A DNA stretch of 64,000 bases from Albibacterium profundi (GCF_042159835.1 NZ_JBBVGT010000003.1:62001-126000), one strand, 5' to 3'; numbered from the stretch's first letter, positions 9,642-18,763 are shown. Numbers and translations: made by a program. The notes: generated by a model from the sequence alone, not told the origin.

Positions 9642-10511
9642 ATGAAATTCGGACAAGTAGATAATCCTGAGGAAATCGATTTCAGTCTTCCTCTCGACCA
9701 TCCTGATACAGCTGACGCGTTAAAAGTCGGTGCCGGCGAGCCTTTTGAGGTTTACGTTGGATGTGCTAAATGGAATAGAGCCGATTTAAAAGGGTTTTAT
9801 CCACGGGGTACCAAAGATGAGTTGACGTATTATTCAACGCAGTTCAACTCGATCGAGCTGAATGCGACCTTCTACAATACACCGAGTAAGGAACAGGTAG
9901 TCACCTGGCGTGATAAAACACCGGAAGGATTTAAATTTTTTCCAAAACTAAGCAATAGCATCAGCCATTTTAGACGCTTGCAGAATGTAGATGAATTTGT
10001 AACGGGTTTTTGCGATTCTATTGTCCACTTTGAGGATAAATTAGGAACGACTTTCTTACAGTTGCACGACAACTATAAACCGAAGGATTACGATCGACTA
10101 GAAACGTTTGTGAAAGACTTCCCCAAAGCGGTTCCCTTGGCTGTTGAGCTGCGGAATGCTGAATGGTTTGCTTCTAAGGAGACTGCGGGCCAGGTTTTCG
10201 ATCTCTTTAAAAGCGAGGGCGTTACTCCCGTTTTGGTGGATTCTGCGGGCAGGAGAGACCTGTTGCATATGCGTTTAACCAGTTCGACCGCCTTTGTGCG
10301 ATACGTAGGCGCTAATCATCCTTCCGATTACGATCGGCTTGACGAGTGGGTAGAACGGATAGCAGAATGGCGCGCTGCCGGATTGAACTCGCTCGCGTTT
10401 TTTATTCATCAGAATATAGAGAAAGAGTCGCCTTTGTTGGCTACTCATTTCATCAAAAAACTGAATGAAAGGTTGGATTTAGATCTTAAGACTCCTCAAG
10501 GCCGATTTTAA
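9642..10511 (+). CDS. DUF72 family protein
   Basis: 289 residues, cytosolic. Family signatures are VYVGCAKWNRADLKGFYP, the FNSIELNATFYNTPS segment, TPEGFKFFPKLSN, and AVELRNAEWF. DUF72 proteins have a TIM-barrel-like fold and no settled biochemical role. The start 7 bases after the ThuA gene suggests cotranscription. Its last 26 bases overlap the convergent helicase gene, so the two 3' ends are read from both strands. Confidence 0.88.
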   Translation: MKFGQVDNPEEIDFSLPLDHPDTADALKVGAGEPFEVYVGCAKWNRADLKGFYPRGTKDELTYYSTQFNSIELNATFYNTPSKEQVVTWRDKTPEGFKFFPKLSNSISHFRRLQNVDEFVTGFCDSIVHFEDKLGTTFLQLHDNYKPKDYDRLETFVKDFPKAVPLAVELRNAEWFASKETAGQVFDLFKSEGVTPVLVDSAGRRDLLHMRLTSSTAFVRYVGANHPSDYDRLDEWVERIAEWRAAGLNSLAFFIHQNIEKESPLLATHFIKKLNERLDLDLKTPQGRF

Positions 10512-11796
10512 CCTTTTTGTTCTTTATTTTTTCATTGGCAAGCAGACTCAACAACTGTCTTGCCTTTTTTCGTTTTACGGCAACGTAGGATGTTTTGTCG
10601 TAAACTTCAATGCGTCCTACATCCTCTTTGGCAAGCTTTGCTTTCTTTAGGAACAGGCCGACGATGTCGATTTTATTGACCTTATCCTTTTTGCCAGCAG
10701 CAACATAAATGGTCACCCATTCCGTAGGATGCGGGAGTTTATTCTCTTTCGGAAGCGTTTCAAAGGCAATCTCTTCTCGATCGATGTAGTCTGGCAACTG
10801 CTCATCGTGTACCAACAGATAGGCGGTGCCGGTAGATTGCATACGAGCGGTTCTGCCATTACGATGGATATATGCATCCTCGTTGCCGAGTTGATAATGG
10901 ACAATGCACGCTACTTCCGGTATATCCAGTCCACGGGAAGCGAGATCCGTACAAATCAATAAATGATAGGTTCCGTTCCTAAATTGCAACAGCGCTTTTT
11001 CACGGTCAATTTGCTCCATTCCTCCATGGAAGGTGCCATGGTTGATGTCGTTATCATAGAGCATGCTACTAATACGGTTAACAACCTCACGATGATTGCA
11101 AAATACCAAGGTCGTTTGATTTCCAATGTGACATATAAGCGAAAGAAGCGTTTCTATTTTTTCTTCCGGGCTGGTTGATATTGCTTTTAGCGTAATACGG
11201 GGTTTATGGATTTCTGCATCCAAGAAGTTGACCGATGCAAAATCCGCTTCCATTTCAACAAATTCCGGTATATCATCAAGCGTCGTTGCCGATGTCAGAA
11301 TCCGTTTTGAAAGGCGATGTAATTCGCTGATGATTGCTGCCATATCATCGTGAAAACCGAACTCAAGTGACTTGTCAAATTCATCCAGAACAAGATACTG
11401 AACGGTCGACGGGTCAAAGTTACCGTCTCGCAGATGATAATGAATGCGACCGGGCGTACCTACCAACAGCGCGGGTGCTTCTAGTAGGCTGTTTTTTTCG
11501 ATCCGCGTAGAATGCCCACCATAGCAGCAGGTTGCCTTCAAGCCGGTACCCATTTGCTTCCATACCTGTTCTATTTGCATGGCGAGCTCTCGTGATGGCG
11601 TTAAAATAAGTGCTTGTACGCCGGCCTTTTCTTTTTTAAGAACATTTAATATCGGAAATAAAAAAGCGAGTGTCTTACCAGAACCAGTTGGCGCCAACAA
11701 CATTAAGTCGCTTGCCTTCGCCGCCTCAATACTGACGAGTTGCATATCATTAAGTCCATTGATGCCTAGGTTGTCGAGGATTTGCTTTTTTATCAT
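10486..11796 (-). CDS. DEAD-box RNA helicase with DbpA-like C-terminus
   Basis: 436 residues. Motifs in order: Q-motif glutamine near residue 19, Walker A APTGSGKT (35-42), PSRELA, TPGRI, motif II as DEFD (138-141) instead of DEAD, SAT, and HRNGRTAR. The C-terminal ~75 residues (VTIYVAAGKKDKVNKIDIVGLF..) match the RNA-binding domain of DbpA, which in E. coli targets 23S rRNA hairpin 92, so a role in ribosome assembly or RNA remodelling is likely. The ATG overlaps the nagA stop by 4 bases (ATGA on the minus strand), implying translational coupling. The 3' end overlaps the DUF72 gene by 26 bases. Motif II variants such as DEFD occur in this subfamily and need not abolish activity. Confidence 0.87.
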   Translation of the reverse strand: MIKKQILDNLGINGLNDMQLVSIEAAKASDLMLLAPTGSGKTLAFLFPILNVLKKEKAGVQALILTPSRELAMQIEQVWKQMGTGLKATCCYGGHSTRIEKNSLLEAPALLVGTPGRIHYHLRDGNFDPSTVQYLVLDEFDKSLEFGFHDDMAAIISELHRLSKRILTSATTLDDIPEFVEMEADFASVNFLDAEIHKPRITLKAISTSPEEKIETLLSLICHIGNQTTLVFCNHREVVNRISSMLYDNDINHGTFHGGMEQIDREKALLQFRNGTYHLLICTDLASRGLDIPEVACIVHYQLGNEDAYIHRNGRTARMQSTGTAYLLVHDEQLPDYIDREEIAFETLPKENKLPHPTEWVTIYVAAGKKDKVNKIDIVGLFLKKAKLAKEDVGRIEVYDKTSYVAVKRKKARQLLSLLANEKIKNKKVKIGLEES

Positions 11797-12902
11797 TCGT
11801 CAAAAGTAAACCAAACTTTCTTCAGATTAAAATCTTTATCGAGCCAAAGCAAATTAGCTCGACGGCCAACTTCAATAGAGCCTAATTGGTCTTGCAGGCC
11901 GATTACCTGCGCTGGGATTGTTGTGGCCATAAGAAATGCTTCAGCGGCATCTATTTCAGCATGTTCTATACAGTTGCGTACACCCTCCAGTAATTCTATA
12001 GCTGAACCGGAAAGGATACCTTCGGGTGTTTCATAGTGGTCGTCGACTTTCTGGTGCTTATACACACCCTCCTTCGACGATGCTACGGCATCCGTTATCA
12101 AGAAGAGCTTTCGGCCTAATTCTCTTTTTGCTAGTTTAATCATGGGGTAGCTCACATGAATGCCATCCGGAATGATGCTGGCAAAGCTTTTCTTTTCAAA
12201 GATAGAAAGGATAAGTCCCGGTTCTCTGTGATGCAAGGGTGGCATCGCATTAAATAAATGCGTAGCGGTGCTTACTTCCTTATTCAAAAATTGTTGCGAC
12301 TCTTCATACGTGGCATTGCTGTGTCCTACCGAGAGGGTCACACCGTGACTCTTCAATAATTTCAGAACTTCTATGTCTTGCAGCTCCGGTGCAATGGTCA
12401 TCATCTTTATTTCTCCATGGGCCATATCAAGCCAACGCTGAATGTTTTCAATCGTTGCCTTTCTGATCAAGCTATCCGGATGGGCTCCTTTTTTTTGAGG
12501 ATTCAGAAAGGGGCCTTCAAGATGCAGCCCTAAAAAAGCGCCCTTGCTTTGCGAACGAAACGCGGTCGCTGCGTTGATCGCCTGCTCTACAATTTCATCG
12601 GTATTCGTAGCCACTGTAGCCAAAAAGCCGGACACTCCCTGCTGAATTAGATCATCTTCCATTCCTTTGAGATGTTCGACAGACGGGTTGCCGCCAAAGA
12701 AACTGCCCTCGGTTCCGTAAAGCTGGAGGTCTATTAGTCCGGGAACCAGATATCCACCTCCTAAATCCACTACTTCCACTTCTTCTTCAATGGCCTTTTC
12801 TACATTATCTATAAAAGCAATGTGTTGATCTTTCAAGCCGATCTGAAGATCTTTCTGAAATACATCTTGGTATAAAATTGTAGCATTCGTTAAAACGACC
12901 AT
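11793..12902 (-). CDS. nagA: N-acetylglucosamine-6-phosphate deacetylase
   Basis: 369 residues. Amidohydrolase fold with LVPGLIDLQLYG near the N-terminus, GLHLEGPFLNPQKKGAH (metal-binding Glu region), SVGHSNATYEE, ATHLFNAMPPLHHREPG and ITDAVASS, the usual NagA landmarks. It removes acetate from GlcNAc-6-phosphate in amino-sugar catabolism and wall recycling. It is the first gene of a two-gene unit with the helicase. No nagB lies in the window. Divergent from the DUF1275 gene, with 78 bases between. Confidence 0.92.
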   Translation of the reverse strand: MVVLTNATILYQDVFQKDLQIGLKDQHIAFIDNVEKAIEEEVEVVDLGGGYLVPGLIDLQLYGTEGSFFGGNPSVEHLKGMEDDLIQQGVSGFLATVATNTDEIVEQAINAATAFRSQSKGAFLGLHLEGPFLNPQKKGAHPDSLIRKATIENIQRWLDMAHGEIKMMTIAPELQDIEVLKLLKSHGVTLSVGHSNATYEESQQFLNKEVSTATHLFNAMPPLHHREPGLILSIFEKKSFASIIPDGIHVSYPMIKLAKRELGRKLFLITDAVASSKEGVYKHQKVDDHYETPEGILSGSAIELLEGVRNCIEHAEIDAAEAFLMATTIPAQVIGLQDQLGSIEVGRRANLLWLDKDFNLKKVWFTFDE

Positions 12903-12980
12903 GTATTTTGAGTTATGAAGTTTATTATAAAATAAAGCGATATTTGAGAGTTGTTAGTACAAAATTAAGAGAATTCAGCT

Positions 12981-13718
12981 ATGTTCCGTCATTTTGGTGA
13001 AAGAAGAACCCTTTCTCATAATCTCCAGTTAGCCACCTTGCTATCATTCGTCGCTGGTGTCGTCAATATTAGCGGCGTCTTTTACATTAAAACGCTTACA
13101 ACGAATGTTACAGGCCATTTCGCTTTCTTTGCAGAAGAAATTGTATTGAATAACTACGGACTTGCTTTTATCTACGTAGCCTACGTTCTATGCTTTCTTT
13201 TTGGATCTTTTGTGTCTGGCTTTTTAATGCAACTTATTGCCCGTAAGAAGAAGGGCATGTCTCCCGTCTTGTTGCCGATCTTGCTAGAGATGTTGATTAT
13301 TTCGCTGGTTTGGTATTATAGCTATACGACTGTTTGGTCTGCCAGTAAAACCCACATCATAGCTGCCTCCCTTTTATTTGCGATGAGTGTTCAGAACGCT
13401 CTGGTTACGCTCGTGTCAAATTCGATTGTGCGTACCACACACTTGACCGGCTTGTTTACCGATTTAGGAATCGAGTGGGCACAGTTAATCTTCTATCGGA
13501 AGGCTCAAGCACGAAAAAGGCTTAAACAAAGTATTTTTCTCCGTCTGGCAATCATCGTATTTTTTTTCTTAGGCTGTGTTATCGGCGGTGTCTTATTCAA
13601 ATTCGTTTCTTTTCATGCGCTTCTATTAGCGGTAGGGGTACTTAGTTATGCGCTCTTTTATGATAGCATAAAATATCAGTTCTATTCTATAAAACGCCGA
13701 ATTCAATCACATATATAG
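12981..13718 (+). CDS. DUF1275 (YoaK-like) membrane protein
   Basis: 245 residues with about six hydrophobic segments. The first (LATLLSFVAGVVNISGVFYI) and the motif TTNVTGHFAFFAEE are typical of DUF1275/YoaK, as is the segment VRTTHLTGLFTDLGIEWAQL. A conserved inner-membrane family without assigned function. It ends about 77 bases before the threonine leader peptide; whether it has its own terminator is not apparent. Confidence 0.85.
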   Translation: MFRHFGERRTLSHNLQLATLLSFVAGVVNISGVFYIKTLTTNVTGHFAFFAEEIVLNNYGLAFIYVAYVLCFLFGSFVSGFLMQLIARKKKGMSPVLLPILLEMLIISLVWYYSYTTVWSASKTHIIAASLLFAMSVQNALVTLVSNSIVRTTHLTGLFTDLGIEWAQLIFYRKAQARKRLKQSIFLRLAIIVFFFLGCVIGGVLFKFVSFHALLLAVGVLSYALFYDSIKYQFYSIKRRIQSHI

Positions 13719-13751
13719 TGAATATTTTAAATATTTAAATTATTTCTTGCA

Positions 13752-13777
13752 ATATTGAAAATTTAACGTTTACTTTA
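13752..13777 (+). promoter_or_regulatory. AT-rich promoter-like element before the thr leader
   Basis: The stretch begins ATATTGAAAATTTAA and continues to TTTACTT. Nearly the same arrangement occurs at 31141-31164, just ahead of the DUF6266 gene. A TTG at about 13748 followed some 21 bases later by TACTTTAC is compatible with a Bacteroidota -33/-7 pair and would start transcription just before the leader GTG. The promoter assignment is inference. Confidence 0.35.
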
Positions 13778-13795
13778 CTGTCATAAACGAAAAAC

Positions 13796-13873
13796 GTGAG
13801 AGCAATTTCAATTATTACATCCATTATTATTACCATCGGGGGGATATTCTACCGGAAGGCAATAATGCTGTGA
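13796..13873 (+). CDS. Ile/Thr-rich leader peptide of the threonine operon
   Basis: A 25-codon ORF with a GTG start and TGA stop. It begins MRAISIITSIIITIGG and carries nine Ile and two Thr codons, most of them clustered in codons 4-17. It precedes a perfect intrinsic terminator and then thrA. Control-codon peptides of this kind (thrL in E. coli) make ribosomes stall when charged tRNA is scarce. An in-frame TAA at 13784-13786 forces the start to lie at or near the GTG. There is no clear Shine-Dalgarno, as usual for Bacteroidota. Ile outweighs Thr, so isoleucine supply may be the main signal. The name is by analogy; homology cannot be shown for so short a peptide. Confidence 0.75.
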   Translation: MRAISIITSIIITIGGIFYRKAIML

Positions 13874-13908
13874 TGTGATTTACATTAAAATAAACAGAAG
13901 CGCCTTCC
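13854..13908 (+). promoter_or_regulatory. Antiterminator pairing of the thr attenuator
   Basis: GGAAGGC at 13854-13860, inside the end of the leader ORF, is the exact reverse complement of GCCTTCC at 13902-13908, part of the 5' arm of the terminator. A ribosome stalled on the earlier Ile/Thr codons leaves this segment free to pair and block the terminator; a ribosome reaching the TGA at 13871 covers it and termination follows. The pairing is seen in the sequence; the mechanism is inferred from known attenuators. Confidence 0.6.
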
Positions 13909-13933
13909 TCCAATCCAGGAAGGCGCTTTTTTT
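13899..13933 (+). terminator. Intrinsic terminator of the thr attenuator
   Basis: AGCGCCTTCCT (13899-13909) pairs perfectly with AGGAAGGCGCT (13917-13927) around a 7-base loop, followed by a run of seven T (13927-13933). It sits 45 bases before the thrA ATG with no gene between except the leader peptide, so it must be conditional. Confidence 0.85.
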
Positions 13934-13978
13934 ATTACCAGACATTTATGAATTAACACAAAAAACACAATTATAATA

Positions 13979-16432
13979 ATGAAGATCTTAAAATTTGGAG
14001 GTAGCTCCGTTGGTTCCGTAGAAAGCATTAATCGACTTATGAAAATCCTGAAAGATGAGGAAGGTGGCGAACAGAAGCCACTTGTTGTTCTTTCTGCTAT
14101 GCAAGGGGTGACCAACCTGCTAAGCGAAATGGCCTTGATGGCTTCCCAAGGAGAAAGTTTCGAGGAGGGACTAAAGGAATTGGAGGAAAAACACTTTCAA
14201 GTCGTTAAGCAGCTGATGGCTGTCCGAAGCCAGAACCCCGTCTTTACCAAATTGAAGATATACTTTAATGAACTAGAAGACCTTTTACAGGGTGTTTTCA
14301 CTCTTCAGGAGTTAAGTCCCCAAACTAGAGACAAGATATTGAGCTTCGGAGAGCGGTGCTCGGTTCTATTAGTTAGTCATATTGCCGGGCAATACTTCCC
14401 TGATACCTTAGCCGTTGATGCGTCTGTCTTAATTAAAACGGATGATACATTTGGGAATGCACGAGTTGATATGAAAACATCAGAGAAATTGATTCAAGAA
14501 TTTGTTGATTTGAAAAGAGATAAATTTCTTTTTATCACTGGCTTTATCGCATCTACAGTCGACGGGAAAACTACGACACTCGGCAGAGGAGGGAGCGATT
14601 ATACGGCGGCAATCTTTGGTTCTGCTCTCAACGCCTCCACAGTGGAAATCTGGACCGATGTCGACGGTATGTTAACGGCTGACCCCCGGATGGTTAAAAA
14701 AGCGTTTTCCCTGCCTGTACTATCGTATACGGAGGCGATGGAGCTTTCTTATTTCGGAGCTAAAGTGATCTATCCGCCAACAATGATGCCTGCTTTTTTG
14801 AAAAACATATCCATCGTTATCAAAAATTCCTTTAATCCGTCCTTTTCAGGTACCATTATTCAGCGAGATAGTGGTCGTTCGTCCTTTCCCATCAAAGGTA
14901 TCTCTTCAATCAACAAGGTCAGTATACTGAACCTGAGCGGGAGCGGTATGATCGGTAAAGCAGGCTTCAGTGGTAAACTTTTTACCCTCTTGGCTCAGAA
15001 CCATATCAACGTAATCTTAATAACTCAGTCTTCGTCAGAACATAGCATAACTTTTGCCGTGCACCCCGAAGACGCACATCAGGCTAAACGACTTATTGAA
15101 AATGAATTTGAACTTGAGATAGCCGCCGATAAATTACATGTTCCTGAACTGGAAGGGAACTTGTCGGTTTTAGCTATTGTCGGAGAAAATATGAAAAAAA
15201 CACCCGGTATGTCTGGCAGGCTCTTCTATGCTCTAGGGCGAAACGGTGTGAACGTACGTGCTATTGCTCAGGGCTCCTCCGAATACAATATATCGGTAAT
15301 TATTTCGCATAACGATCTTTCGAAAGCATTGAATGCCGTACATGATGCATTCTTTTCGAGTTTAAAAACGACGCTTCATATGTTCTGTCTCGGTACAGGA
15401 AATATCAGCAGCACGTTGCTCTCTCAGATACGTAAGCAGCATGAGTTTCTGAAGGAAAATAACGATATCGAAATAAAAATGGTCGGTATCAGTAACAGCC
15501 GTAAAATGCATTTCAATCTAAACGGCATTGAATTGTCTACCTGGAATGATACATTAGATAATGAAGGTGAGAAAGCAGATTTGAAGCTATTTATAGAAGA
15601 GATGAAGAACCTGAATCTGCCAAACTGTGTATTACTGGATAATACTGCGAGCCATGAACCTGTCAAATATTATGAAGAAGTTTTCTCATCAAATATTTCT
15701 CTGGTCACCTGTAATAAGTTAGCAAACTCAGGTTCTTATAAGCAATATTGTTCATTGAAAGACTGTGCTCGTAAACACGGTGTCGACTTCTTTTATGAAA
15801 CCAATGTTGGGGCAGGTTTACCTATCGTTAGAACATTAAAAGAACTGATGACGAGTGGAGACCGTATTATCAGTATCGAAGCTATTTTATCGGGAACCAT
15901 ATCTTATATTTTCAACAATTATGTTGGCGATCGCAGTTTTTACGATGTCGTGAAAACTGCGCAGGAACTTGGTTTTACGGAGCCTGATCCTCGTGATGAT
16001 CTGAAAGGCGCTGATTTTATGAGGAAGTTTCTCATCCTGGCGCGCGATTCAGGACTGACTCTTGAACCGGAAGACATTGTCCTGGAAAATATATTGCCGC
16101 GGAACTGTATCGATGCGCCATCGGTCGAAGCCTTCTATGCTGAGCTCGAAGCGTCTGAAAGCCATTTTAAGGCTCTGAAAGATCGCGCAGAAGCCGAAAA
16201 TAAGGCCATACGGTATATTGGAAAATTGGAAGACGGACAGGTGCAGATCCGATTGGAGCTGGTCGATAGCTCCCATCCATTCTACTCGCTTTCGGGTAGT
16301 GATAATGTTATTTCCTTTATTACTGAAAGGTACTCGCAGCGACCTTTGGTTGTTAAGGGTCCTGGTGCCGGCGCTGAGGTCACAGCTGCGGGTGTATTTG
16401 CTGAACTTGTAAATGTAGGTCACAATGCTTAA
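13979..16432 (+). CDS. thrA: Bifunctional aspartate kinase / homoserine dehydrogenase
   Basis: 817 residues, the usual length for the fusion. Residues 1-300 are the aspartokinase (KFGGSSVGS at 4-12, GRGGSDYTAAIF, WTDVDGMLTADPR), about 310-460 are two ACT-type regulatory repeats (VSILNLSGSGMIG, LSVLAIVGENMKKTPG), and the homoserine dehydrogenase begins at LGTGNIS (Gly472, Gly474) with ETNVGAGLPIVRTL and FTEPDPRDDLKGADFMRK. It catalyses the first and third steps from aspartate toward threonine, and its ACT domains suggest feedback inhibition. First structural gene behind the attenuator, overlapping or abutting thrB. A separate aspartate kinase lies at 52.6-53.9 kb. Confidence 0.95.
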   Translation: MKILKFGGSSVGSVESINRLMKILKDEEGGEQKPLVVLSAMQGVTNLLSEMALMASQGESFEEGLKELEEKHFQVVKQLMAVRSQNPVFTKLKIYFNELEDLLQGVFTLQELSPQTRDKILSFGERCSVLLVSHIAGQYFPDTLAVDASVLIKTDDTFGNARVDMKTSEKLIQEFVDLKRDKFLFITGFIASTVDGKTTTLGRGGSDYTAAIFGSALNASTVEIWTDVDGMLTADPRMVKKAFSLPVLSYTEAMELSYFGAKVIYPPTMMPAFLKNISIVIKNSFNPSFSGTIIQRDSGRSSFPIKGISSINKVSILNLSGSGMIGKAGFSGKLFTLLAQNHINVILITQSSSEHSITFAVHPEDAHQAKRLIENEFELEIAADKLHVPELEGNLSVLAIVGENMKKTPGMSGRLFYALGRNGVNVRAIAQGSSEYNISVIISHNDLSKALNAVHDAFFSSLKTTLHMFCLGTGNISSTLLSQIRKQHEFLKENNDIEIKMVGISNSRKMHFNLNGIELSTWNDTLDNEGEKADLKLFIEEMKNLNLPNCVLLDNTASHEPVKYYEEVFSSNISLVTCNKLANSGSYKQYCSLKDCARKHGVDFFYETNVGAGLPIVRTLKELMTSGDRIISIEAILSGTISYIFNNYVGDRSFYDVVKTAQELGFTEPDPRDDLKGADFMRKFLILARDSGLTLEPEDIVLENILPRNCIDAPSVEAFYAELEASESHFKALKDRAEAENKAIRYIGKLEDGQVQIRLELVDSSHPFYSLSGSDNVISFITERYSQRPLVVKGPGAGAEVTAAGVFAELVNVGHNA

Positions 16433-17396
16433 AGAACAAATAGAATTCATGAAAAACGTAAGAGTTAAACAAGAAGTAAAAGTCTTTGCGCCGGCAACGG
16501 TTGCCAACGTGATATGTGGTTATGATATATTAGGCTTTGCTTTAGATAGGCCCGGTGATGAAGTCATTATGAGACTAAAAGATGAACCCGGCGTTGAAAT
16601 TGTAAACATAGAGGGAGACGATGGCCTGCTGCCTCGTCGTGCAGAAAAAAATACGGTCAGTGCGTCTGTTCAGAATTACCTGAAGCAGATTGGTCAGCCT
16701 GATCTTGGTATTGAAATTGAATTGTTCAAACAGATGCCGATTGGCAGTGGTTTAGGGTCGAGTGCTGCAAGTACGGTTGCTGGCTTGTTTGCAATTAACC
16801 AGTTGTTAGGTGAAAAGCTAACCCGGAAGGAATTGTTGCCGCTGGCCTTGAAAGGTGAGGAGTTGGCCTGCGGGTATCCGCATGCGGACAATGTGGCACC
16901 GTCACTACTTGGAGGCTTTACGCTCGTTCGGAGCTATGAACCCTTAGATGTGATTCATTTGCCGGTACCACCGGATTTGCATTGCGCCGTTGTTTTTCCG
17001 CATGTCGATGTTCCGACCAGGGATGCGCGAGATATGATCCGTAAAAATGTGCCGCTAAAGGGAGCTGTGAAGCAATGGGGCAATATTGCCGGTCTTGTAA
17101 GTGGCTTGTTTATGAACGACTATGATCTTATCTCTCGAAGCATGGAAGATGTACTTATTGAGCCAACACGAGCGATCCTTATACCGGAATTCTACGAGAT
17201 GCGCAAAATCGCCATGGAGGTTGGCGCGCTTAGTTTTGGTATCTCGGGTTCCGGTCCTTCGGTTTTCTCCTTTACCAAAAGCGCAGAGCTGGCGGCAGAA
17301 GTTGCCGAAGCAATCAAATATCAACTTAATCAAAATGAGATCGAGTGTAACACCTACATATCCTCTGTTAACACCGAAGGTCCAAAAGTTCTCTAA
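16425..17396 (+). CDS. thrB: Homoserine kinase
   Basis: Phosphorylates homoserine with ATP. GHMP-kinase motifs are KVFAPATVANVICGYDILGFA near the N-terminus, the ATP loop PIGSGLGSSAAS, and GISGSGPSVFSF near the C-terminus. The ORF opens at 16425, giving 323 residues and an 8-base overlap with thrA; an internal ATG at 16449 (MKNVRVKQ) gives 315 residues, starts right before the conserved core and may be the real start. There is no decisive ribosome binding site for either. Middle gene of thrABC, 15 bases before thrC. Confidence 0.93.
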   Translation: MLKEQIEFMKNVRVKQEVKVFAPATVANVICGYDILGFALDRPGDEVIMRLKDEPGVEIVNIEGDDGLLPRRAEKNTVSASVQNYLKQIGQPDLGIEIELFKQMPIGSGLGSSAASTVAGLFAINQLLGEKLTRKELLPLALKGEELACGYPHADNVAPSLLGGFTLVRSYEPLDVIHLPVPPDLHCAVVFPHVDVPTRDARDMIRKNVPLKGAVKQWGNIAGLVSGLFMNDYDLISRSMEDVLIEPTRAILIPEFYEMRKIAMEVGALSFGISGSGPSVFSFTKSAELAAEVAEAIKYQLNQNEIECNTYISSVNTEGPKVL

Positions 17397-17411
17397 CTAA
17401 TATCCATCCAC

Positions 17412-18716
17412 ATGAAATTTTATAGTACCAATAATAAAAATATATCCGTCTCCTTTAAGGATGCTGTTTTTAACAGTCTTCCCAAAGACAAAGGTTTATA
17501 CATGCCTTTATCTATACCAAAACTTGACGCTGAATTTATCGAAAATATTAGTAACCGAAGCTTTCAAGAACTGGGATTTGAAGTGGCTAAGGCCTTCATA
17601 GAGGATGATATTCCCGAGCAGGAACTCAAGCGTATAGTCGACGAGACACTCAGTTTCGAAGCGCCCGTTGTAAAGCTGGATGACGATAGCTATGTTCTAG
17701 AACTTTTTCACGGTCCGTCTTTAGCTTTTAAGGATTTTGGTGCTCGTTTTATGAGTCGTGTTATGGCCTACTTCTCCCAGCAGAACGAGGTTACACTCGA
17801 CGTCCTGGTAGCTACTTCGGGCGATACAGGAGGTGCGGTAGCCTTAGGATTCGACGGGGTGCCTCATACGCGTGTTACCATCTTGTACCCGAAAGGGAAG
17901 GTCAGTCCTGTGCAGGAACTTCAGCTATGTAGCAACGGGCCTAATATTCAGGCTATCGAGGTAGATGGTACATTCGATGATTGCCAAGATCTTGTTAAAA
18001 AGGCATTTCATGATCCTGATATAAATAAAAGATTGACTTTGACATCTGCGAACTCAATCAATATTTCACGCTTGATACCTCAGAGTTTTTATTATTTCAA
18101 TGCCTACCGTCAATTAGCCATTAACGGTATAGATGATCCCGTCTTCGTCGTTCCCAGCGGCAATTTCGGTAATCTTACGGCGGGGCTGCTCGCTTATAAA
18201 ATGGGATTGCCTGTCAAGCACTTTGTGGCTGCGACTAATGCTAATGATGTTGTGCCGCGTTTTCTTGCAGGTCAAGATTACGATCCGCAACCAGCGATAC
18301 AGACGATTTCCAACGCAATGGACGTAGGGAATCCAAGCAACTGGAGTCGCATATTGGATTTGTTTGATCACGACGCAGACGGGCTTAAAAAGCTTATTAC
18401 AGCATATTCCTTCAATGATGATGCGACGCACGTTGCGATGGAGCAGATATTCCAGAAGGATGGCTATATCGCCTGTCCTCATACAGCCGTCGCTTGGTTG
18501 GCCGCACAACAATATCGTTCGGAGCATCCCAGCGATGATGCCATCGTGTCTTTGTCGACCGCGCACCCTTGTAAATTCCCGGATGTGTTCCCTGCGCCCA
18601 TGCGCGCTAAAATCAATACACCGGAGGTAGTCAACGATTTGATGGGCAAAGAACAAAGCAAAGTCAAATTAAGTAACAGTTATGATGATTTTAAAGGCTT
18701 TCTCATGGCATATTAG
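17412..18716 (+). CDS. thrC: Threonine synthase
   Basis: 434 residues, PLP-dependent fold type II. The N-terminus MKFYSTNNKN..SFKDAVFNSLPKDKGLYMP is typical of the long bacterial form, with LELFHGPSLAFKDFG containing the PLP lysine (Lys107) and ATSGDTGGAVALGF and VPSGNFGNLTAGL forming the cofactor pocket. Converts O-phosphohomoserine to threonine, the last step of the operon. It ends 47 bases before the MFS gene, and no terminator hairpin is obvious between them, so read-through into the transporter is possible. Confidence 0.95.
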   Translation: MKFYSTNNKNISVSFKDAVFNSLPKDKGLYMPLSIPKLDAEFIENISNRSFQELGFEVAKAFIEDDIPEQELKRIVDETLSFEAPVVKLDDDSYVLELFHGPSLAFKDFGARFMSRVMAYFSQQNEVTLDVLVATSGDTGGAVALGFDGVPHTRVTILYPKGKVSPVQELQLCSNGPNIQAIEVDGTFDDCQDLVKKAFHDPDINKRLTLTSANSINISRLIPQSFYYFNAYRQLAINGIDDPVFVVPSGNFGNLTAGLLAYKMGLPVKHFVAATNANDVVPRFLAGQDYDPQPAIQTISNAMDVGNPSNWSRILDLFDHDADGLKKLITAYSFNDDATHVAMEQIFQKDGYIACPHTAVAWLAAQQYRSEHPSDDAIVSLSTAHPCKFPDVFPAPMRAKINTPEVVNDLMGKEQSKVKLSNSYDDFKGFLMAY

Positions 18717-18763
18717 GATAAAGCTCAATAGTTAGTTACTTTTGCGACCTATCGCGCTGTTTC

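Noticed and set aside
10486..10511. Gene overlap as an annotation error
   Set aside because: Both reading frames are well conserved to their stops, so the 26-base convergent overlap is probably real.
13885..14115. Minus-strand ORF over the attenuator and the thrA start
   Set aside because: Contains the terminator stem and is antisense to thrA.
16049..16507. Minus-strand ORF over the thrA/thrB junction
   Set aside because: Antisense to two conserved genes, no domain.
18114..18656. Long minus-strand ORF of 180 codons inside thrC
   Set aside because: It is fully within a well-supported thrC on the other strand and has no recognisable domain.
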